64,000 nucleotides of DNA from Symbiodinium kawagutii (lineage: Eukaryota; Sar; Dinophyceae; Suessiales; Symbiodiniaceae), in the NCBI GenBank assembly GCA_009767595.1, contig VSDK01025485.1, positions 1 through 64,000 on the forward strand, read 5' to 3'. The notes beneath the pieces were generated by a model. It did not search any database, was not told where the DNA came from, and worked only from the letters and a program-made list of their open reading frames with translations. The translations under genes and the position numbers were made by a program. This document shows positions 49,298 to 57,425 of the stretch, piece after piece; position 1 is the first letter of the stretch; every line of letters begins with the position of its first letter.

Positions 49298-49404
49298 GCC
49301 CTAAGCCTTAAACCCTAAACTGCAAAAATCCTGAACCCTAAACCCTAAAACCCTAAATCCTAAAAAACCTAAACCCTAAAACCCTAAAACCCTAAACCCT
49401 AAAT
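49298..49404. repeat. interstitial telomere-like (CCCTAAA)n tract
   Basis: About a dozen CCCTAAA/CCCTAAAA units with interruptions (e.g. AACCCTAAACCCTAAA). The complement TTTAGGG is the telomere repeat known from dinoflagellates and plants. Confidence 0.85.
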
Positions 49405-49597
49405 CACTGCGTATAGCCAGTGTTTCTCACTGATTCTTCGAGCAAATGTTCAATTGATAGGAACACCCGTGGTGCCCTCCGGGCAAACCACGGCGTCTGT
49501 GCGTAATATTAGCACAAACCTTAATTGTGTTGTCAATAACCTGAAGTCGACATGAGATATTGACCGTGAATTATGAGCCATCTCCAGCTTCTCCAAG

Positions 49598-49664
49598 GCC
49601 AATGTCTTGCCGGCTTGGGGCAGTTCCGTGTTCTCTGATGCTGCCACTGTGACAATGCGGCTTG
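49598..49664 (+). CDS. candidate exon (strand uncertain)
   Basis: CTCCAAG|G acceptor, frame ANVLPAWGSSVFSDAATVT then MRL, donor CTTG|GTGACG, followed by GGTTGATTGGTTCAGG-type repeats. The minus strand over 49450-49647 is also protein-like (SENTELPQAGKTLALEKLE), so strand needs transcripts. Confidence 0.4.
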
Positions 49665-49862
49665 GTGACGATTCGGTGGTTGATTGGTTCAGGTTGGTTG
49701 AGGTTGGTCATGGTTGGTCAATAGTTGGTCAATGGGCCTTAATAAGCAACAATAATGGGGATAGAACAACTACAACTGGTTGGTCTATTGTAGTTGATGT
49801 TGGCCAAGGTTTGTTAAGATTGGTTGATTCGTTGGCGATCGGCTAATGATTCTTCTCGTTAG

Positions 49863-49914
49863 CAAGCCCCAACCAATGGTTGAGTCGAATCCTTCAAGGA
49901 ACACTGGCTGGAGG
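49863..49914 (+). CDS. candidate 52-nt exon
   Basis: CGTTAG acceptor, frame KPQPMVESNPSRNTGWR, donor GGAG|GTTCTA. A family C element begins right after it. Confidence 0.45.
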
Positions 49915-49916
49915 TT

Positions 49917-50009
49917 CTAAACATTGTTATTTTCCTTAGTAGTTATCAACAAATGGTTAGTTGACAAGCATATCTTTCATGACGGGGTGGTTCAACCACC
50001 AACCAGAAC
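49917..50009. mobile_element. family C TIR element
   Basis: GTTCTAAACATTGTTATTTT to GTTCAACCACCAACCAG; shares GACAAGCATAT..TCATGACGGGG with 5346-5474. Confidence 0.65.
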
Positions 50010-50022
50010 AACGATGGGAAAC

Positions 50023-50084
50023 AGGAAGTACGAGGCTTTCTTCGAAGAGTTGGTCATTGTGCTGAGCCTAACTAACATGATCTA
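50023..50084 (+). CDS. candidate exon
   Basis: AAACAG|G acceptor, frame KYEAFFEELVIVLSLTNMI, TAA. Another frame (DGKQEVRGFLRRVGHCAEP) is open. Starts 14 bases after a family C element. Confidence 0.4.
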
Positions 50085-50253
50085 ATTGGACTAAACCCAT
50101 GAACCAACCACTTGTTTGGCGACATTAGCTCAGCTGTGTGTTGTGAAAAGGGGTTATGTAGAATTTATAGTTGAAGTGTAGGGATTATAGTTATAGTTGT
50201 TACTTTAGTGGTTATTTGATAGATTTACAGTAGAGGAGATTAAACTCCTACAG

Positions 50254-50316
50254 AGCAGGGATACTTCGCCGAAATGCTGCTCCTTGAATGGACCATGAGT
50301 GGGGTGCTGAACTTTC
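50254..50316 (+). CDS. candidate exon
   Basis: CTCCTACAG acceptor, frame QGYFAEMLLLEWTMSGVLN then FPWL, TGA. Strong composition; the donor is uncertain. Confidence 0.5.
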
Positions 50317-50570
50317 CCTGGCTATGATTGTTGGGAGCCTGTCCCACTGACAAGATGACAAGCTTACTAACCATGAACAATATGTAGGCAGTTTTGAACC
50401 ATGATATTTGGTTGTTAGTCTATCCACCAACCAACTCATTAACTATCCCTAGTGATGATATAATAAGTTGTAAAGCATCATACTTGATGAACTATGATGC
50501 TGGTCATACTTGAAGAACAACAGGTGTGTGAACTTCGCTCAACTTTGAGCCATCAGTTGTCAAGTGTCAG

Positions 50571-50752
50571 CTATGTACTGCAAGTATTGGGGGGCTACCA
50601 TTGCTCATTCTCATCTACATGTCCTATCAGCATTTAGTGATTTCGCGTATGAAAATTGTTTGCGAATGTGTGTTGATCCAAAAAAGGTGTACCCCAAAAC
50701 TGTTGGTTTCCCTATTAAGAATGGCTTTGAAGGTGGATGGTTAGTAGGGACC
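50571..50752 (+). CDS. candidate exon, two plausible frames
   Basis: After AGTGTCAG one frame reads LCTASIGGLPLLILIYMSY (membrane-like) then KRCTPKLLVSLLRMALKVD, TAG. The other, from upstream, reads AMYCKYWGATIAHSHLHVL. I cannot choose between them. Confidence 0.4.
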
Positions 50753-50802
50753 ACTATGGCTATGGACAACACCATGTGATTATACATGTGCAGTTTTACC
50801 AG

Positions 50803-50871
50803 GCGGACTCCAAAGTTCGTTTATTCCCAGCTGACGCTCCGCAAAGAGTGCAAGTTGAGCGACAGGGGTAG
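50803..50871 (+). CDS. candidate terminal exon
   Basis: TTTTACCAG|G acceptor, frame ADSKVRLFPADAPQRVQVE then RQG, TAG 50869-50871. Clean edge and composition. Confidence 0.55.
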   Translation, partial: ADSKVRLFPADAPQRVQVERQG

Positions 50872-50935
50872 TTCTCCTAGGTTGCTTGGCGACAGGGTCA
50901 ATATGCAGACCTTGATTGATTGAATGTGATTTCAG

Positions 50936-51016
50936 CAACCTCCCCGGCATTGATTGTATTTACCTCCCAGGACAACAACCTCCTTGGTAGAAATCAGGTT
51001 GGTAATGATCCCAGGT
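50936..51016 (+). CDS. candidate exon
   Basis: GATTTCAG acceptor, frame TSPALIVFTSQDNNLLGRN then QVGNDPR to TAA. Confidence 0.45.
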
Positions 51017-51059
51017 AATCAAACCAAGCTCTCCAGTGCAGTAGAGCACCCAGTTGATG

Positions 51060-51190
51060 AGCTCATCCTTGGCTGATCGTCACATGTTACCATGCTCATT
51101 CACCAGCTACAGCTGCCACTGGCACCGGCATCAGCATCGACCAGGCAGTTTTAACCACCAAAGTCTTCGGCACCAGTTATATTCCATGAA
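51060..51190 (+). CDS. candidate exon
   Basis: GATGAG acceptor, frame HPWLIVTCYHAHSPATAAT then GTGISIDQAVLTTKVFGTS, YIP, TGA. GC-rich with protein-like composition. Confidence 0.45.
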
Positions 51191-51199
51191 GGTTTAGCC

Positions 51200-51523
51200 A
51201 TGAATCACTATGACTCCAATGATTTGACCACCATAAAGGGTTCTAACAGCAGTTCTCATAGTTCTCATAGTTCTCATGACTCCCATAATTTGACCACCCG
51301 AAACATTGGGTTCTCAAGGCTTCCCATAGTTCCCAACAGCACCCGGCGCCCATCCCAAGGCTTGGAGGTCCTGGGAGCGCAGTGGGTTGGCACTCGCATG
51401 GCGCGTCGCTGCAGCTGGTGCTTCATGGGAGGAGCCAAGGGGGAAGACTACCAGCAAGATCCAGCAGTTGGTAGCTGGAAGCTGTTCCGTTTCCACTTAT
51501 CCATCTTTGTCGTTTGCCGTTGA
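51200..51523 (+). CDS. open frame of 107 codons, unknown protein
   Basis: ATG start, Ser/His-rich repeat (SHSSHSSHDSH, encoded by TTCTCATAG-type repeats), then NSTRRPSQGLEVLGAQWVG and RRCSWCFMGGAKGEDYQQD to TGA. The 3' two thirds are exon-like (possible acceptor CCCATAG at about 51328); the repeat part is probably intronic. Confidence 0.45.
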   Translation: MNHYDSNDLTTIKGSNSSSHSSHSSHDSHNLTTRNIGFSRLPIVPNSTRRPSQGLEVLGAQWVGTRMARRCSWCFMGGAKGEDYQQDPAVGSWKLFRFHLSIFVVCR

Positions 51524-51560
51524 GTTTGTACTTTTTTTTCTCGAATGGTTGTATGGAAGT

Positions 51561-51637
51561 ACCGAATGGACCAGAATATGTTTTGTTCAAAGACAAAGCA
51601 ATAATAATGATATTGAACATATTCTGGTCCATTCGGT
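51561..51637. repeat. 22-bp perfect inverted repeat (hairpin)
   Basis: Arms 51561-51582 (starts ACCGAATGGACCAGAATATG) and 51616-51637 are perfect reverse complements separated by 33 bases. It follows a coding-like segment and precedes an AATAATGAT-rich stretch. Confidence 0.9.
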
Positions 51638-51689
51638 AATAATAATGATAATAATTAATAATCCCCAATAATGATAATAATGGGCCCAG

Positions 51690-51790
51690 GCATGAAAAGG
51701 GCACTGGTAAAGTGGCCGCAGCAACAGAACGAAGCTCAGGCTGAGCAGAGTGCTGCAGAGCATTGTGCAGTCTATCTTTTGGAGACTGGG
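51690..51790 (+). CDS. candidate exon, Gln/Glu-rich
   Basis: GGGCCCAG|G acceptor, frame MKRALVKWPQQQNEAQAEQ then SAAEHCAVYLLETGSF, then it runs into a (TA)n tract. Donor not clear. Confidence 0.5.
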
Positions 51791-51799
51791 TCGTTCTAT

Positions 51800-51830
<31 letters not shown>

Positions 51831-52247
51831 GTATATAAAGTGCATGTATGAATTCGTATCTTTGTTTAAGAGTGCAAAGTGCATCTATTACATCTATTCC
51901 TATTTTGCGACCACAAAAGCATCAGCAGGGATAGTGGTTTCCCAGTCAAATGTTGTACTTGTTTCGAGCGTTTGGGGTTCTGTTCGAGCGTATGTATACG
52001 CATACAGCACACTCGCGCCCATGATCGCCCATGCAATGCATGTATTTTTAGATTCACAAGCATCCTGGAGGAGTATATCGGATATCCCCGTGTAGAAATT
52101 TGGACTAAACACTAGCCTTGGTGGTGATCTGACAACTGACATGCAGCATCTAATTTTTCCAGAATGGCTGGAGCTACCGATATACCTGTATTATCATTAA
52201 TAAGCAGAATAGTGATGATATATATATATATATATATATACCCGCAG
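51791..52247. other. spacer with (TA)n microsatellites
   Basis: (TA)n at about 51799-51836 and 52215-52240. The open frames across it (IYIYIY) are artefacts. No firm gene; a moderately protein-like patch lies at 51915-52095 (KASAGIVVSQSNVVLVSS). Confidence 0.45.
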
Positions 52248-52370
52248 AACCATACGTTCGACGTCGCCACACACGCATCTGTCGTTCCCGTCATGTGCAT
52301 TTCGTGCGGCAGGCGTGGGAGTTTTGACACCTCCTGTGATTTCTGTCTCCGTTTGTCCAAAACTCCACCG
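52248..52370 (+). CDS. candidate 123-nt exon encoding a Cys4 zinc-binding motif
   Basis: Acceptor CCCGCAG, 41 codons in phase 0: NHTFDVATHASVVPVMCIS then CGRRGSFDTSCDFCLRLSK, TPP, donor CACCG|GTGAGT. C-x2-C-x9-C-x2-C fits a small zinc ribbon or treble-clef type site. The (TA)n tract lies just upstream of the acceptor. Confidence 0.65.
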
Positions 52371-52480
52371 GTGAGTGGTTCAGGCCGCTTTTGTGTTGGC
52401 TGGCGCAGCTACGTTTTGGTCCTTTCTCCATCATAGGTTCTGCGGGAATATATCGCCTTTTCACCATGTCTTGTCTTGTC

Positions 52481-53056
52481 TGAAGTTGATGTTACGTTGT
52501 GAATGGGTGTGGGGTGGGGTGGGGTGGGGCATTGTTGACGGTCGCTTGCACTTGCATTTCTGAAGTTGATGTTACGTTGTGGATGGGGGTGGGGTGGGGT
52601 GCGGTGGGGCATTATTGACGTTCGCTTGCACTTGGATTTCTGAAGTTGATGTTACGTTGTGGATGGGGGTGGGGTGGGGTGCGGTGGGGCATTATTGACG
52701 TTCGCTTGCACTTGGATTTCTGAAGTTGATGTTACGTTGTGGATGGGGGTGGGGTGGGGTGCGGTGGGGCATTATTGACGTTCGCTTGCACTTGGATTTC
52801 TGAAGTTGATGTTACGTTGTGGATGGGGGTGGGGTGGGGTGCGGTGGGGCATTATTGACGTTCGCTTGCACTTGGATTTCTGAAGTTGATGTTACGTTGT
52901 GGATGGGGGTGGGGTGGGGTGCGGTGGGGCATTATTGACGTTCGCTTGCACTTGGATTTCTGAAGTTGATGTTACGTTGTGGATGGGTGTGGGGTGGGGT
53001 GGGTTGGGTTTTCGTTGACGCTCGCTTGCACTTGGATTTTTGAAGTTGATGTTATG
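52481..53056. repeat. 80-bp G-rich minisatellite, seven copies plus a partial
   Basis: Unit starts TGAAGTTGATGTTACGTTGT and holds GGGGGTGGGGTGGGG followed by TGCGGTGGGG. Starts fall at 52481, 52561, 52641, 52721, 52801, 52881, 52961 and (partial) 53041, exactly 80 bp apart. Copies 2-6 look identical; the first and last are diverged. Each unit has four G-runs able to form a quadruplex. Confidence 0.95.
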
Positions 53057-53082
53057 CCTCGGGAATAGTTGTGCAGGGTACA

Positions 53083-53172
53083 GAAGATGTTGTGCCTCGG
53101 GCATAGTGAAACTGTCGCCAAGCGATTGTTTCAACACAGACTGTCTGCCATGGATGCACCTCAGTGACGAAT
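53083..53172 (+). CDS. candidate terminal exon (strand uncertain)
   Basis: GGTACAG acceptor, frame RCCASGIVKLSPSDCFNTD then CLPWMHLSDE, TGA. A minus-strand frame over the same bases (SLASLAAVLRAISHAHSSL) is also plausible. Confidence 0.35.
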
Positions 53173-53447
53173 GAGCATGAGAAATTGCACGCAAAACTGC
53201 AGCCAGGCTGGCCAGACTACCATTGCACATGCAGTTGTGTACCGGACTACCAAGTCATGTAGAGACACTGGAAATACAATCTTCAAATCGAAGACATGAC
53301 TTGCAATATGGAATTGCCAAGCAGAGCAACATCATTGCCAACCGACGGCAAACGTCGGGTTCTGGGCCTATATATATATGATTATATATGTACATGTCTT
53401 TTCCGAATTTGAACTTTTTGATGCACATATTCATCTGCAGATAAAAG

Positions 53448-53546
53448 ACCCTCATCAGAGACGTAGTCCATGTCGTCATGGATCAGTTGGCCCCAAAGGG
53501 AACCCTGGCCGTGCAGGAAACGTTGGTTCCTCTACCCTCCTGGAGA
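53448..53546 (+). CDS. candidate 99-nt exon
   Basis: ATAAAAG acceptor, 33 codons in phase 0: TLIRDVVHVVMDQLAPKGT then LAVQETLVPLPSWR, donor GAGA|GTATCC. A G-rich GGGTGG stretch (53560-53670) follows. Other frames are open but poorer. Confidence 0.5.
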
Positions 53547-53770
53547 GTATCCACCTGGAGACTCGGTTGAATGGGTTGGGTGCTTGCGTTGCTGGCTGGG
53601 TGGTTGGCAGGGTGGTGGATGGGTGGGTAGCTGGGTGGCTGGGTGGGTGGATGGGTGGTTGTTTGTTTGTTTGGGTATGTAGAGACCTTCCAGGAGTCTA
53701 TTATTTTTATGTGGGCATCATTCAAATCATATGATTGACCGACAGTTGCTGCTGATTCGCAGTGAGTGAG

Positions 53771-53940
53771 GGTCGTTCACGCTGGTTTCCAAGTTGTTCA
53801 CCAGGCGAACTCGGCCGCTGAGATGAAGCAGCAACCAGTATGAACCAGTGCCCATGATGAGTCCTACATGAAAATGGTCCAGGCTCAGCCACGATTTGAT
53901 TTTTCAACATCCCCGGAGAATTCTTGTCATGAGTCATAGC
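53771..53940 (+). CDS. candidate exon with in-frame TGA (strand uncertain)
   Basis: After GAGTGAG|G the frame reads VVHAGFQVVHQANSAAEMK then QQPV, TGA 53841-53843, then in the same frame TSAHDESYMKMVQAQPRFD and FSTSPENSCHES, TAG. The minus strand over 53722-53985 is also open. Confidence 0.4.
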
Positions 53941-53990
53941 CAGTGTTTTTTGCCATGGTTTTGCGTGAAATTCATTGAAATTCACCAGAA

Positions 53991-54458
53991 TTATCCGTTA
54001 CTTAGAGCTGTGACCATCCTTGAGAAACTGCGATGGCGATACATAACCCTTATTGCCAGCTTCAGCTGGGTTGGGAGATCTTTAGCCGCCCTAAAACGCC
54101 GGTCAAACACGTCATGTGAACGGATTTGGTGGTTTATCGAGACGAATGGGTTACAGCTATGTAGACAACCAGATGAATAACACGTGTTTCTCAAGTCTAT
54201 AGGTTTATGAAGAGCCGGATCTGCCATGAAGGCAATGATTGATTCGGAATCATGGCGTTTTCGGTCCATTGCGTGCACGTCCGTGACTGAGTTTTGGGTG
54301 AACACCCGGCCGCGGCCTTGGGCGATACTGGCAATGAGGGTCAATTTGGCTTCACCATCGATGATGCTATCCCCAGCGGGGCTCCAATTTGATGTTTGCT
54401 TGCATGGAACCCACCAGTTTTTTGGGGACACCATCTTTGCACAAATCATGATGCACAT
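53991..54458 (-). CDS. open frame of 155 codons, strand uncertain
   Basis: Minus frame: MVSPKNWWVPCKQTSNWSP, then IIDGEAKLTLIASIAQGRG, then MDRKRHDSESIIAFMADPA, to TAG. Composition is better than most plus frames here, though plus 53960-54180 (AVTILEKLRWRYITLIASF) is also plausible. No family recognised. Confidence 0.35.
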   Translation of the reverse strand: MCIMICAKMVSPKNWWVPCKQTSNWSPAGDSIIDGEAKLTLIASIAQGRGRVFTQNSVTDVHAMDRKRHDSESIIAFMADPALHKPIDLRNTCYSSGCLHSCNPFVSINHQIRSHDVFDRRFRAAKDLPTQLKLAIRVMYRHRSFSRMVTALSNG

Positions 54459-54775
54459 TTACATATGATATATATATATATATTATGCGCATATCATATA
54501 TGTATATAGCAGTCATGCCATCGAATATCAATCTAAAAAAGCAAAACTGTGAACAGTTCAAAACACACAAATCCTTCAAACTGTTGGCTTCATCCCCAGT
54601 TTGATGGTGTATGTTCCTGTTCATAATTGCAGATGTTCAAATTTGGCTGCTCAGTTCATAGGCAATCAAATCATCATTGCAAGACTAGTTTCCAAGCACA
54701 TCCTGTGATTCTGACGGTTGGTTTTCGGGGTTTCCATCCCAAGTTGTCCACAAGCAACCACTCCAGTGATGCAAG

Positions 54776-55087
54776 AAGCTCACAGACAAACTAAGCAACA
54801 AACCACCAGCACCACCAAAACCACCAGAGCCGACCCTGGTGACGGCAGTAGGAGATGGTCCTGGTGGCGGATTTTCTTTGACCGACTGGATGCAACTGGT
54901 CTATCCCACTCTCACTGAGCAGAGGCTGGGGAAGATGCCAGTGCTGGGCGATGTTTGCCGGCCAGCTGAGTCTTTTAGCGGAGTGGCTTGGAAGATGTCC
55001 AGTCGCCCTGGAGAAGTTCTTGATTTGCTTTTTAGTCTTATTTTGGTTGTTGTCAAGTTGTCAGTACTTGTTGTTGGAGTTCTTTAG
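54776..55087 (+). CDS. candidate terminal exon, Pro-rich with hydrophobic C-terminus
   Basis: GATGCAAG acceptor, 103 codons: KLTDKLSNKPPAPPKPPEP, then GPGGGFSLTDWMQLVYPTL, then ADV-type region CRPAESFSGVAWKMSSRPG, ending in a hydrophobic stretch DLLFSLILVVVKLSVLVVG, VL, TAG 55085-55087. The tail could be a C-terminal membrane anchor. One of the longest host frames. No family recognised. Confidence 0.6.
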   Translation, partial: KLTDKLSNKPPAPPKPPEPTLVTAVGDGPGGGFSLTDWMQLVYPTLTEQRLGKMPVLGDVCRPAESFSGVAWKMSSRPGEVLDLLFSLILVVVKLSVLVVGVL

Positions 55088-55318
55088 TTAAACATGTCTC
55101 GTGGTGTATTGATTAAGCATCTTTAGTTTGACTGTTCTTAGTCAATCAATGTTGGTTAATTGGCCCACCAGTTCACTGTTGCTTAAACTGCTGGGGTCAT
55201 GAACCAGTTGATAAACTGCATGTGGGTAGTTAATTAACCAACAATTAATTCATGCCCGATCTTTAGTTGTTAGGTTAGCTAATTAATCAACGCCTGGTGG
55301 GTTAACTGTCAGCAGTTG

Positions 55319-55480
55319 TCTGGTTGGTGGTTTCAAATCTTTTTTATTTTCCCTATGAGTTATTAACAAATAGCTGGTTGACCAACCAGTTGATGATCAT
55401 CATTGGCCATGATAATCACTAGATTAACCATTGGTAACCACTATTAACCACCAACCATAGGGGTGCTTCAACCACCAACC
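55319..55480. mobile_element. family C TIR element with internal insert
   Basis: CTGGTTGGTGGTTTCAAATC to GTGCTTCAACCACCAACCC. The middle carries additional CATTGGCCATGATAATC and ATTAACCACTATTAACC sequence. Confidence 0.65.
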
Positions 55481-55590
55481 CGTTGTTGCTTGGACATGTT
55501 GATGCCGATCCCCCATCGTGGAGATCAGCGCGGCGTTTCTGGAATCAACTGCTCTCCAGCCTGGCCAGTTGCAGTGGTTCTGGTGCCCCT
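55465..55590 (+). CDS. candidate exon beginning in a family C terminus
   Basis: The frame from CATAG|G in the element terminus reads GASTTNPLLLGHVDADPPS then WRSARRFWNQLLSSLASCS, GSGAPA. No other AG acceptor lies before the protein-like part, so the element may supply the splice site. A family B element begins at 55591. Confidence 0.45.
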
Positions 55591-55712
55591 GCTATGGGTC
55601 AAGCAGGTAACCAACCAATTTTTTGGGGGATGACCAACCAATAATAAGGGAAAACAGCCTGGTTAATGATAGGGGAACAAGGGGGGCTAGGGGTTTTGAC
55701 CCACAGCCATCA
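55591..55712. mobile_element. family B TIR element
   Basis: TGCTATGGGTCAAGCAGG to GTTTTGACCCACAGCCAT; abuts the preceding candidate exon. Confidence 0.7.
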
Positions 55713-55727
55713 ACTTGTTTGGAATCT

Positions 55728-55872
55728 AATGGTAACCCAGGATGAAGCTAAACCCCTGGTTGATTAATTGGGGGGGTACCATTCTAATGGAAAACCAGTC
55801 GGCTTTTAGGGGATACCCCCTATGATCATCAACCAGGGGTGGCTCGCTTCATCCTGGGTAGCCATTACCAAT
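55728..55872. mobile_element. family D TIR element
   Basis: GGTAACCCAGGATGAAGCTA to CTTCATCCTGGGTAGCCATT, inverted; inner blocks AATGGAAAACCAGTCGGC and GGGGATACCCCCTATGAT match 10660-10817. Confidence 0.75.
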
Positions 55873-55980
55873 TTTAATGTCGCAGATTTGTTTCCGGGTT
55901 TCCACACAAGTTAAACTTTGAAGATTTGTTCTTGAGATATATGATTGGTGTTCTGGTTGTTTTTTTGCTTTCCCGGGGAG

Positions 55981-56136
55981 GGATCATGGTACATCACAGC
56001 TGTGCACGAAGCCAAGTTAAACTTTCAAGAGGTGCTCTCAGCCACCACAGCCATTGCTTGGAGGGAAGTTGTTCGCATTTGAGCACTCAGGATGGTTCGT
56101 ATCATGGGATGGGCGTCGTTGAAGGCTGGTGTTTAT
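55981..56136 (+). CDS. candidate exon with in-frame TGA
   Basis: CGGGGAG|G acceptor, 33 codons GSWYITAVHEAKLNFQEVL then SATTAIAWREVVRI, TGA 56080-56082, then in the same frame ALRMVRIMGWASLKAGVYS to TGA. Good composition on both sides of the TGA. Confidence 0.5.
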
Positions 56137-56193
56137 TCTTGTCATTGAATCTTGTCATTGGATACAAGCTTCGAAGGATGAATTGCAGTTCTA

Positions 56194-56258
56194 AGATGTT
56201 ACAACTACCAGGTGAGCAAGTTTAACATGTTTTTACTACTCTCAGATGTTACAACTAC
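56194..56258. repeat. 15-bp direct repeat flanking an intron-like 35 bp
   Basis: AGATGTTACAACTAC at 56194-56208 and 56244-56258. The sequence between starts CAG|GTGAGC and ends TACTCTC before the second AG. Confidence 0.85.
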
Positions 56259-56392
56259 TCAGTTCTGCTATTGCCGACCCAAGTTTTGGACATTTTGAGA
56301 GTTGATCTCAAGTCTGGCTCCAGCCATGGTGGTGGCAATCTTGTGGTGTTCAGGGTTCGTGGGGGACATCAAGGTGCCCGGAACGGGTGATG
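56246..56392 (+). CDS. candidate exon
   Basis: TTTTTACTACTCTCAG acceptor, frame CYNYSVLLLPTQVLDILRV then DLKSGSSHGGGNLVVFRVR, GGHQGARNG, TGA 56387-56389 or just beyond. Strong polypyrimidine tract. Confidence 0.5.
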
Positions 56393-56439
56393 TTTTGCGG
56401 CCAGGGGGGGCTATCTACCACCTGAATGATCAGTGTTTT

Positions 56440-56485
56440 AGCGACGGGAGTAGCTAGCAACACATAGCGACGGGAGTACCCAGCA
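56440..56485. repeat. short tandem duplication (AGCGACGGGAGTA)
   Basis: AGCGACGGGAGTA followed by AGCAACAC in two copies, 24-25 bp apart. Confidence 0.8.
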
Positions 56486-56789
56486 ACACCAACGTTGACT
56501 CATTGATCTATACATAAAGTGGATATGTAAGTGTGTGCAAATGATTGTAAATGAAAAACTATGTAGTTACTGCTCATATCTACAAGTGCACATTTGCTTG
56601 GTTGTTTTGGATACTGATTACATATTGGTTCCTGGTTCATATGCAATATCTACGCATCGCTAATATTTGATTATCCTAGTTTATTGCATATGGTTGTTTG
56701 GCAATAAGCTTACATATATATATATATTTATGTATATATATATATTTATAAACCTGATCTTGACAATGTTTGATTGGTTTTTCTGTACA

Positions 56790-56969
56790 TTTGGTAGTAA
56801 ATATATGGGTGGCTATATCCCAGGAAACCGTCAGTCGGTCACCCATGTGCGCTGCAAAAGGCCGATGGAGTCCATCGTGGAAGCTGGAGACATCATCTAT
56901 GTCACCTGAGCGATGCTTACTGGGTACCATGGGATCTACAAGCCACCGGATTATGAGCTTGCCATGTAG
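56790..56969 (+). CDS. candidate exon with in-frame TGA
   Basis: Frame YMGGYIPGNRQSVTHVRCK then RPMESIVEAGDIIYVT, TGA 56907-56909, then the same frame AMLTGYHGIYKPPDYELAM, TAG 56967-56969. An alternative frame (SQETVSRSPMCAAKGRW) is open too. TATCCCAG|G is a likely acceptor. Confidence 0.5.
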
Positions 56970-57152
56970 ATACTGGCATCAACCATTCTTAGCAATGGCA
57001 AGGTTTGATATGGTGGTTGCTTACTGTTGTTTCTTTTTAAAATGGTATCAACCATTCTTGTTAATATGGTGGTTACTTAATATGGCATCAACCATTCTTA
57101 ACCATGCTTACTTCTGGGTGGTATTCTTGTTGTGGTATGTTGTGCCGATGTC

Positions 57153-57248
57153 GTAGTGTTTGGGTTGTCGGGTCAACGACTTGATCATGGAGCCCACCAC
57201 CCCTGGGAGTATGGTTTGTTGCTTAGCAGCCAACCATATTGGGAACTG
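57153..57248 (+). CDS. candidate exon, linked to 57336-57425
   Basis: TGTCGTAG acceptor, frame VFGLSGQRLDHGAHHPWEY then GLLLSSQPYWEL, strong donor ACTG|GTAAGC. The open frame reaches further 5' (LLLGGILVVVCCADVV), so the start is uncertain. Phase 0 agrees with the next exon. Confidence 0.6.
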
Positions 57249-57335
57249 GTAAGCATCATGAAGCATCATTTGTCAAGGATAGCTACTGATGTTTGAAACC
57301 ACCATTTAACTATATAGTTGTTTTCGTTTAAACAG

Positions 57336-57425
57336 GTGACATTTCAGGGGAAGCGCTTGTACTATGCATCACAACTGATGCAACTGGAAGTTCATTTTTG
57401 GCAACAATTGATGATGTCTATATGA
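57336..57425 (+). CDS. candidate terminal exon
   Basis: Acceptor TTCGTTTAAACAG|G with a pyrimidine tract, phase-0 frame VTFQGKRLYYASQLMQLEV then HFWQQLMMSI, TGA 57423-57425. Intron 57249-57335 (87 nt) is GT-AG. Another frame is open to about 57517 but does not agree in phase. Confidence 0.6.
   Translation: MTFQGKRLYYASQLMQLEVHFWQQLMMSI

Noticed and set aside
52409-53230. His/Pro-rich minus frames across the 80-bp array
   Set aside because: Derived from the G-rich repeat; 80 is not divisible by three, so a repeated peptide is not maintained from unit to unit.
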